Assembly (NCBI GenBank): GCA_000499405.2
Contig: HG738143.1
Coordinates: 62,001-126,000 of the forward strand
Reading direction: 5' to 3'
Source of the DNA: Onchocerca volvulus
Taxonomy: Eukaryota; Nematoda; Chromadorea; Rhabditida; Onchocercidae
DNA length: 64,000 nt
Each line of letters begins with the position of its first letter. Positions within the stretch are counted from its first letter, which is position 1. Made by a program: the position numbers and the translations under genes. Shown in pieces: positions 53,401 through 64,000 of the stretch. Below the pieces are notes generated by a model, which saw nothing but the letters and a program-made list of their open reading frames with translations, did not search any database and was not told where the DNA came from.

Positions 53401-54982
53401 TGTAAGCAAAAGATCAAGTCCCAAATATCCAGTACTTGCATTCACAAACTTTAGCAATTCACTAACATCATTCTGGTTGAACTGCAAAGATATAATGAAT
53501 GCAACAAACTATTTAATTATTTCAAAAACAAATTATTTACTTAATTCGAAAATAAACTTTTCAAACTAAGTAAATAAATTTAACGAAAAGAGAAACGAAG
53601 AAATAAAAGAACGAACAATTATTCTACATCATTATTTCTTAAAAATTTATTGTATCCGTAATGCGAATTACTTTCAAAAATTTAGAAAATAAATTTAAAA
53701 AGTGTTACCTGAAAAGGCAAGGCTTGTGAACCCTCAATTCCACTTACATATGCTACTTGAAGACCACCTGCTGTATTCAATATACCTCTTTTTCCAAGAT
53801 ATGTTAGATTTGTAGAGAATTCGACACCATCATCCGGATAAAATCGCGATGTTGACGGGCAACATGATCCTGTTTATGACTGTCAATAGTTTATGGACAA
53901 AATCTATCTCACAATTTTCGAAGTTTGAATTTTAAATCTTCTTGGAAAACCATTAAATTCAAATCAAAAATGATTCATTATCTACCTTTCTCATGATATT
54001 ATTCTTTGATAGGAAACGAAATCCAACAGTTATTTATAGACATCACTAAAGTTAATTTTCCATTCATTTTTCTCTTACCGATGGCTTAGTAGAAGATGAA
54101 TTTAAGTATTATATTCAATGCCAACTTATATCGGACATAATAGAAAAATAACGAGTTTCGTAATAGCAACTATTTAATCCATTTTTTGCTTAGATTGTAC
54201 ATGGTAGCCAATATATCAGAAATTAAAAATTTAGAATTTATAAAAAAAAGTTTTGAAAGAACCTAAAATATAGGTAGAGATGGGCATTTTGACAATACCA
54301 CTGATAATTCGTTCGTTTGATTCATTATCTGGACCGAAAAATTCGCCAACGCAAAAAAGCATATCAAATGGACCATTCTATAATTAAATCAAATAAATCT
54401 AAGCATTACTTTCCACCATAAACTTGTTTGTGAAGTAATAATTAAACTGCAAATATCCCACATATTTTCGAGATTTTTCCACTTACTTTCTACAGTTTTA
54501 CACATAATAAAGAAAAGACGATAGCTTCTAGCAATATTATCATTTTTAAGAGAATATTAGTTTAGTTAAGGAATTATCAGGAATCATTCCAAAGTATTTA
54601 CAAACTTGTAATGTACATAACAATCAGTTCCACTAAAACAATAATCGAATTTTCACCTTTCCAACGACCATTTTTAGCAATCTAACTTTACTAAAAAATC
54701 GCTAATAAAAATATGAATACTGTCTGTAAAGAAGTATAACGCTTATTTATAACTGGTTCGATCGATCTACAAGAATCTTCGCTTATCTTATCAAGACATA
54801 GTTATAGGTAAAATAGAATAAATGATCCGAATAAGAGTGAGAAATATGAAACATAATAATCTTTATATGACAATTATATCAAAATTTACTTTTTTGTTGA
54901 CAGCATCCACCCGTTTCAACAATGAATCGAATTGTCCGTTTACATCACCACAAACAAGAATTTTCAGCGATGACTCAGGCAT
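50440..54982 (-). CDS. cwf19l1: CWF19-like protein 1 (CwfJ family)
   Basis: About ten or more minus-strand exons. The N-terminus (ATG 54982) reads [19 protein letters not shown], then [15 protein letters not shown] (exon from 54377), the metallophosphatase-like N-terminal domain of CWF19L1. Exons near 53870-53715, 53480-53385, 53320-53150 and 52900-52700 carry conserved blocks ([26 protein letters not shown] then [28 protein letters not shown] then YAFSITPM). A basic linker (GGKRRRK, ~52330) precedes CwfJ_C_1 ([34 protein letters not shown], ~52030-51905). CwfJ_C_2 follows ([40 protein letters not shown]) and ends [12 protein letters not shown] at 50440. The family is linked to spliceosome-associated factors and lariat handling. 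The gene looks complete. TTTTTTTAAG 23 nt before the ATG may be a trans-splice acceptor. Confidence 0.92.
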
Positions 54983-55726
54983 TCTTCGAATTTCCAAGGC
55001 GGAAACTTAAAAAAATCTATTACCTCTAAAAATCCATTGAATTATTCGCATCCTCCCCTGATTCCAACTTTCTTGTACCAAATATTGGAATATATTTCCT
55101 TTTCTTTTTTTTTAAAATTACCTACTAATAATCCGGAAAAAGACTTAACTAAAAAAAAAAAAAAAAAAAATTCTAAGATTGCATTCAGTTATAAAAAAGC
55201 ATTTTCTAGTTTCCATTATATCGTCTTTTCGACTTATTTCGTCCTATACATAGCTTTTCTGACATGAAAACAAAAATCTTCCTTTTCCAAACAACTAAGT
55301 ATTGCAAATATTTTCATCATTATCACCAGAATGTCTTAAAATATAGCAATGACTTTTGAGATGGAATATCTCGCAGTATATACAGAACAAAAATGATAAA
55401 TTTATTTATAAATGAAACCCATAAAATATAACATCTTTTAATGCTCTATATTAGGTAACTATAAAATAAAAGTAAAAAACCAATAGTTAACACGTGATAT
55501 ATGTACAGCGTTATATAAATTTTGCAAATTTTAAGCAAATGAAAAAATATTATCAAGTATTAATCTATAAAATCTAAAACCACAAACAGATCAATATTTG
55601 CAAATAGTTTTTTTTATTGTCAAAAAATAAATCGATCTATAGTGAATTAATCACTTAATTTTAGAAGCCAATAAAATTCTTTAGAGGAATTAAAAAAATA
55701 AGGCAACATCTCTAACTATTTTCATT
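54983..55726. other. spacer between co-directional GPATCH11 and CWF19L1 genes
   Basis: 744 bp without a gene. It holds the 3' UTR of GPATCH11 and the 5' flank of CWF19L1, with poly-A runs at about 55152-55170. It is longer than a typical nematode operon spacer, so co-transcription is possible but not shown. Confidence 0.5.
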
Positions 55727-57926
55727 TCAATCTACGTGCTCTTCTCTGGTCCCTCCTGGACAATTATTTTTCAATTCTTCTTCTGAATTGTACTGAGCTC
55801 CGCACCAAACACAATAATAGTGTACAGAACGGAGATACCTTGTTAGTTCCGTTAACCTATAAATAATTTCCATTGTTTTTTAAATGTTACAAATGTATAG
55901 TAGCTTAAAGCAAACAGTCAATTTCAATCTATCCTTTAAAAAAATCATATGTATATCTTAAAAATTATAAATGTCTTATCTTCCACTAGTTTTCATTTTT
56001 CATAAACTTATTAAAAATATTTTACATCGATACAAATTTAGTTAATGTAAAATTTAATGGACGCAATGTTTCAATCTTAAATTTTAATTTTTTTCGTAAC
56101 ATGGATAATATCAATGATTATATAATCCAATAAAAGAATATTAACTAATAGAAATAAATTGTTAATTGTATCGTTACATTAATTAGTATTAACTGTAATT
56201 ATTCAATCGATGGTTAAATAATAGCTTCATCATTATAAAATTAATCCCTTAATGTTGAGCAAAAGTTATAAATAATGGTTTTAACTGTAATGCTTTTCAT
56301 TACTCTTTCTATTTCATTTTCCATCCCTCAAGATAAATTTCGAAAATAACATACAACCCAATAATTTCATTCTCCGGCAGCTCGCCAATCTCCAAATCAT
56401 CAGGTGCTGTTTTTCCGTTGAAATAAATAAAGCTTTCTGTAATGGATTCTGATTCTTCAATTCTTCTCTTTTTTACTAAAGAAGTATCTTCTTCTTTCAT
56501 TATCTTGTATATTGGCCAAAAATGATAGGATGTTGGAACTTCCAGACCATTCCTAAAATTGATTTAAAAAAAAAGAAAGAAAGAACTGAACAAAAAATTA
56601 TCTAAAATTTGGACTAAAAAAGTAATATAGCACTGTCTATCTTACCTGGCATCTAATTCCTGGCATACTTTTCGGCTTTTTTTCAAGTCCTTCGACAGCT
56701 GCTTCATACGCGCTGCCCAACGTTTCCTCACGGAAAAATCATCGATAAGTATTTCCTGTAATCAAGTCCAGTTCAGCAAATTAGAATTTTCGACAACATA
56801 TATCCAATTACAGAATGAAAAAGGACATCATTGGATAATGTAAAAAAAAAAAATAATAATGTAAAACTAAGCCAGAAGTTTAGTCCTTAACTTTATTTTT
56901 AAATTTAAAATTTCTAATAAACTAACATTAGCTTTCGCCCTTTCCATCACAGCTTTTTGGTAGAGATCCATTCGTTTTTTTCGTTTTTCATCCTCTTCAG
57001 CATCATGCCCTAATCCTGTACGATCAGTTTTCAACTCTAATGCAATAGGTACTTTGATCCCTTCACTGCAACCTAAACTTAATTAATTCTTTTAAAAAAG
57101 GAATACATGAATTTATCATTTCGAACAATATCGAAAGTATATTCTTCTATTATCTTCCGAAATTATAAAATCGTTCCATCTATGTTTTTTTTTTTTTTTT
57201 TTTTTTTTTAAAGAAATCATATTAATTACCTTCTTTTTCCACTCCTAAACTCATCCCAGGCTTGTAACCCATTTTAGACAACAACAAGAATCCTTTCGAA
57301 TTCTCACTAACAGGCTTCGCTAATGCATCGTCTCGCATTTTTTTTTCTATTTCCGAACGTTTTGGTAGATTCCGTAACCGTTCAATATTTTCCCCCCGTT
57401 CCGTTTCTACTTTCAAATGTCGCCGTTGAGCATGAGTTTTTGCAATCCCTAAAACAAAAAAGAAGGATGAGAAGCAAAATGAAATCGAAATATCTGAGAA
57501 AATTTCGTCCTGATTTTTCCATTCTTCCACAATTTTAACGTTATATTATCTTCTATGATTATTTTACATTTAGACTCAAATAGAATTTCCTTCAAAAATA
57601 AACTGCGATTTCCGAATATCCGTAACAAATTCTTTATGCAAGCAATTTTTATTTCAAAAAATGTTTCCGCAAAAAACTAAGCATAAAAAGAAATTTTTAA
57701 TATTCTTTTATAAATTTGAACTTCTACTCTTCGCTAAATTCAATAAAAGCTGAAAAAGTATAAATCACTCGAAAATTCTCCTTAAATTCATCCGTCTCCT
57801 GGAATTTATTGTCAGTTTTTAAACACAACAAAATACAAACAAACCAGGCCGTATATCCACAGCTGTATATGTATCAGACATATAATCATCACCATCACTA
57901 GTTGTTGCACCATCCAGATCCATCAT
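55727..57926 (-). CDS. gpatch11: G-patch domain protein 11 (GPATCH11)
   Basis: About six minus-strand exons. The N-terminus (MMDLDGATTSDGDDYMSD followed by DIRPG, exon 57926-57840) matches the DYMSD..DIRPG opening of GPATCH11. The next exon (~57449-57240) is basic and coiled, then enters the G-patch core (GFLLLSKMGYKPGMSLG), continued at ~57070-56935 by IKVPIALELKTDRTGLGHDA. Exons ~56756-56650 and ~56550-56340 carry SKDLKKSRKVCQELDAR and a divergent acidic linker. The last exon (~55860-55727) holds the C-terminal cysteine motif YLRSVHYYCVWCGAQYN then CPGGTREEHVD (DUF4187). The family is thought to assist DEAH-box helicases in RNA processing. A TTTCAG acceptor 17 nt before the start codon supports this start. 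Confidence 0.92.
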
Positions 57927-57940
57927 CCTTCTATATTATC

Positions 57941-57952
57941 GCCTGAAATTTA
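57941..57952 (-). promoter_or_regulatory. candidate spliced-leader acceptor of GPATCH11
   Basis: Minus strand reads AATTTCAG|GC with the AG at 57944-57943. It lies 17 nt before the ATG with no in-frame upstream exon, the usual position of a nematode trans-splice acceptor. Inferred; an unseen 5' exon is the alternative. Confidence 0.5.
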
Positions 57953-58730
57953 TTATAAATTAGAAGAAAAAAAAATCGAATTCTAAAAAAGAAAGAAAAA
58001 TTGTCCGAAGGATAGTAAAAATTGATAAAATTTACAAACAATAATATGTTATAAGACAATTGAATAATATAATCCTTATCAAATTTGCAACGCTCCTACT
58101 TAAAAATATCCATTTCCTTACATTTCTCTCAACTATTTCATCACATATTATTGCCTTATAAATCTTATCAATCTTTGTCCTTCTTGTTATATCATTTCTT
58201 ATCATTATTTCATAATTTTCAACTTTTTTTTTCCATTCCCATATTTTCAACACTAAAAAATTAAAATTTCCAGAAATGAAAAAAACTGAAAATTAATAAG
58301 AAACAAATAGTTAACTATTCTTTCCAATTTTCAATTCGTTCATTTTTATTTTTCTAAAATTAGGCAATACAGATTTCTAGAAATGGAAAGTTATTAAGCA
58401 TCGAAAAACGACAATTAATTATTTTCCTCAACTTGCAATTTCCTCATCTCCATACTCATATATCATTATCAATATCAAACATCAACCAAAACTTCCAAAT
58501 TAAATGATCCGGATTTCCGGAAACGGAAAATCACTCGTCCGCATAAAAATGGCAATGAATTACCCTCTCCCATAAGTAACCATCGTATTCCGAAATAGCT
58601 CCTGTAATTTTTGGGATACTAAACAAGGCTCGTCCATTCCGAAATTTACGTAAGCTGTTTAAAACATGTAAATGGCGGGTTTTCCGGTTTCTGGTTTCCG
58701 GTTGGGCCGGGTGTCTATTTTTCTATCATT
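57953..58730. promoter_or_regulatory. divergent promoter region of GPATCH11 and SR gene
   Basis: The two start codons are 823 bp apart and face away from each other. The 58500-58745 half is less AT-rich than the rest and contains several TTCCGG/CCGGAA words (about 58514, 58686, 58703 and 58743), resembling ETS-type sites. No coding frame is supported. Confidence 0.5.
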
Positions 58731-58740
58731 TTGATTTCAG
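58731..58740 (+). promoter_or_regulatory. candidate spliced-leader acceptor of SR gene
   Basis: TTGATTTCAG ends at 58740, only 9 nt before the ATG at 58750 and preceded by a U-rich tract. This is the typical place for SL trans-splicing in nematodes. Confidence 0.6.
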
Positions 58741-58749
58741 ACTTCCGGT

Positions 58750-62802
<4,053 letters not shown>

Positions 62803-64000
62803 AGATGAATTATTCTCTAATTTGGTTTTGTATTTTCTTTGTGTTGAATTATATTTTAATTTTCTTTTGAGTAAGAAAAAAAGTAAGGCTTAAGGTTTAG
62901 TGTGATAGACATAGGAAAGAAAAGAAAGAGAAAAATATAATTCACCAAATGATAACTGAAGCTTAAGTTCAGTATCAAAGGAGAGAAAATAATTAATAAC
63001 CGTCTGATGACTTAGAATTTGAATTCAATAAAATCGTTGTTATCATGGAATACGATATTTGAAAATTACTGAGAGTATCATTGATAGATTTCTAGTGAGA
63101 TACGTATTCCCGAATGTTATTGTAATTTTTGTATGCAAGCTTTCCTGAATATGCAGCAAATTTTTTCATAAAGAAATATTTTATTCTTAGATATCAGTCA
63201 CAGAGCAATTTATTGTGCAAGAAGATTTGATCCGTTTTTCTGTCGTGATGTAAAGTGAGTCCAATATATGAAATCGAATTATCAAGTGAAAGTATTATAA
63301 CCTTTCAATAGAATTAGCTTGTTATTTAGTCTGCAATCTCACAGCATTAAAATAAAAGAAAAAAATTAAAAATAAAAATAAAAGTTTATATTTTCTACGA
63401 AAAATCTTATTATAATAAAAAGATATAATTCAGAAACTTACAAAATCAATTTAATTTGAATTTATTGGATTGTAATGGAGTTATGCTTGAGAGTATACTT
63501 AATACAATTATTACGGGTGTTATTTTTCACTTTTTTTTTTTCCTTTTTGATAATTTTCTTCTGATTGCTCTGATTCATTTTCTTTGAATAATTGATTATA
63601 CATGATTGTAAACTCTATTGGTCTTTATCAGATAACTATGGATGATTTTTATCATCTCTTCGATTTCCTAGGGTATTAAAAATTTTGTTAAGCATTCGAG
63701 ATTTCATATATTCGTATATTTCTGAATTAACAAATCGTCATGAATGTTTTAAACCAAAAATTAATGATTTTTTTCATTTAAAATGTGGTAAAATTGATTA
63801 AAAAAATTGAAAAAAAAAGTGATAAAATTAAAAAATTGACGAATAATAGGAATTATTTTATATCGTTTCCTATTTTGTTTCTTATTTCTTGCTATACGAT
63901 TCATATGTCCTGAATTGTGTCATAATTAATTCCTATTGTTTAACTTCTTTATTATAGGAAGTAAAGATTTTTTTTCGTCAAAGAATAATTTAATCGAATT
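62803..64000. other. 3' flank of SR gene, no further gene seen
   Basis: AT-rich sequence with an AATAAA at 63027-63032, 225 nt after the stop codon, that would end the SR transcript. No exon-like frame was found up to the window edge. Confidence 0.6.

Overview
The window is nuclear DNA of a nematode, most likely a spirurid/filarial-type species. It is very AT-rich. Every gene is split by AT-rich introns with TTTCAG- or TTTTAG-like acceptors. Some genes have a strong splice acceptor just before the start codon, the pattern expected for spliced-leader trans-splicing. There is also a short internal block of TTAGGC, the nematode telomere repeat. The family order is my inference; the phylum is better supported. 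No bacterial, CRISPR or tRNA/rRNA features were found.

Layout. (1) 2060-5705 (+): an unrecognised secreted protein, nine exons that join in frame (384 aa). (2) 6729-13711 (+): an unrecognised Ser-rich/coiled-coil protein. Its 3.2 kb sixth intron holds a decayed Helitron (minus strand, 12214 down to about 10780) and a cluster of directly repeated Helitron 5'-end fragments (plus strand, 9748-10640). (3) 15145-27628 (-): Golgi alpha-mannosidase II (GH38, aman-2 type), about 27 exons. (4) 27629-32291: a gene-poor gap with an interstitial TTAGGC tract and a small coiled-coil pseudogene about 80 bp from it. (5) 32292-37039 (-): NDR/STK38-family kinase (sax-1 type). (6) 37.1-40.4 kb: repeat-rich gap with a 212-bp tandem repeat, a 370-bp foldback element, a minisatellite, an isolated GC-rich island and a G-quadruplex-type G-run block. 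(7) 40430-49787 (+): a chromodomain plus ankyrin-repeat protein of MPP8-like architecture, 15 exons joining in frame to 851 aa. (8) 50440-54982 (-): CWF19L1 (CwfJ) homologue. (9) 55727-57926 (-): GPATCH11 homologue. (10) 58750-62802 (+): an SRSF10-like SR protein.

The last three genes are all RNA-processing genes. GPATCH11 and the SR gene are divergent across an 823-bp spacer with repeated TTCCGG motifs. GPATCH11 and CWF19L1 are co-directional. The most interesting regulatory signal is in the SR gene. Intron 2 contains a well-formed 176-nt cassette exon that shifts the frame and brings an in-frame stop, a predicted poison exon. The constitutive acceptor just before it is preceded by a duplicated decoy acceptor that would also lead to a stop. 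A comparable duplication of the 3' splice site precedes the last exon of the chromodomain gene.

Exon coordinates for genes 1, 2, 7 and 10 were checked by phase arithmetic. Those for the others are approximate. All functions are inferred from recognisable motifs; no database search was run.
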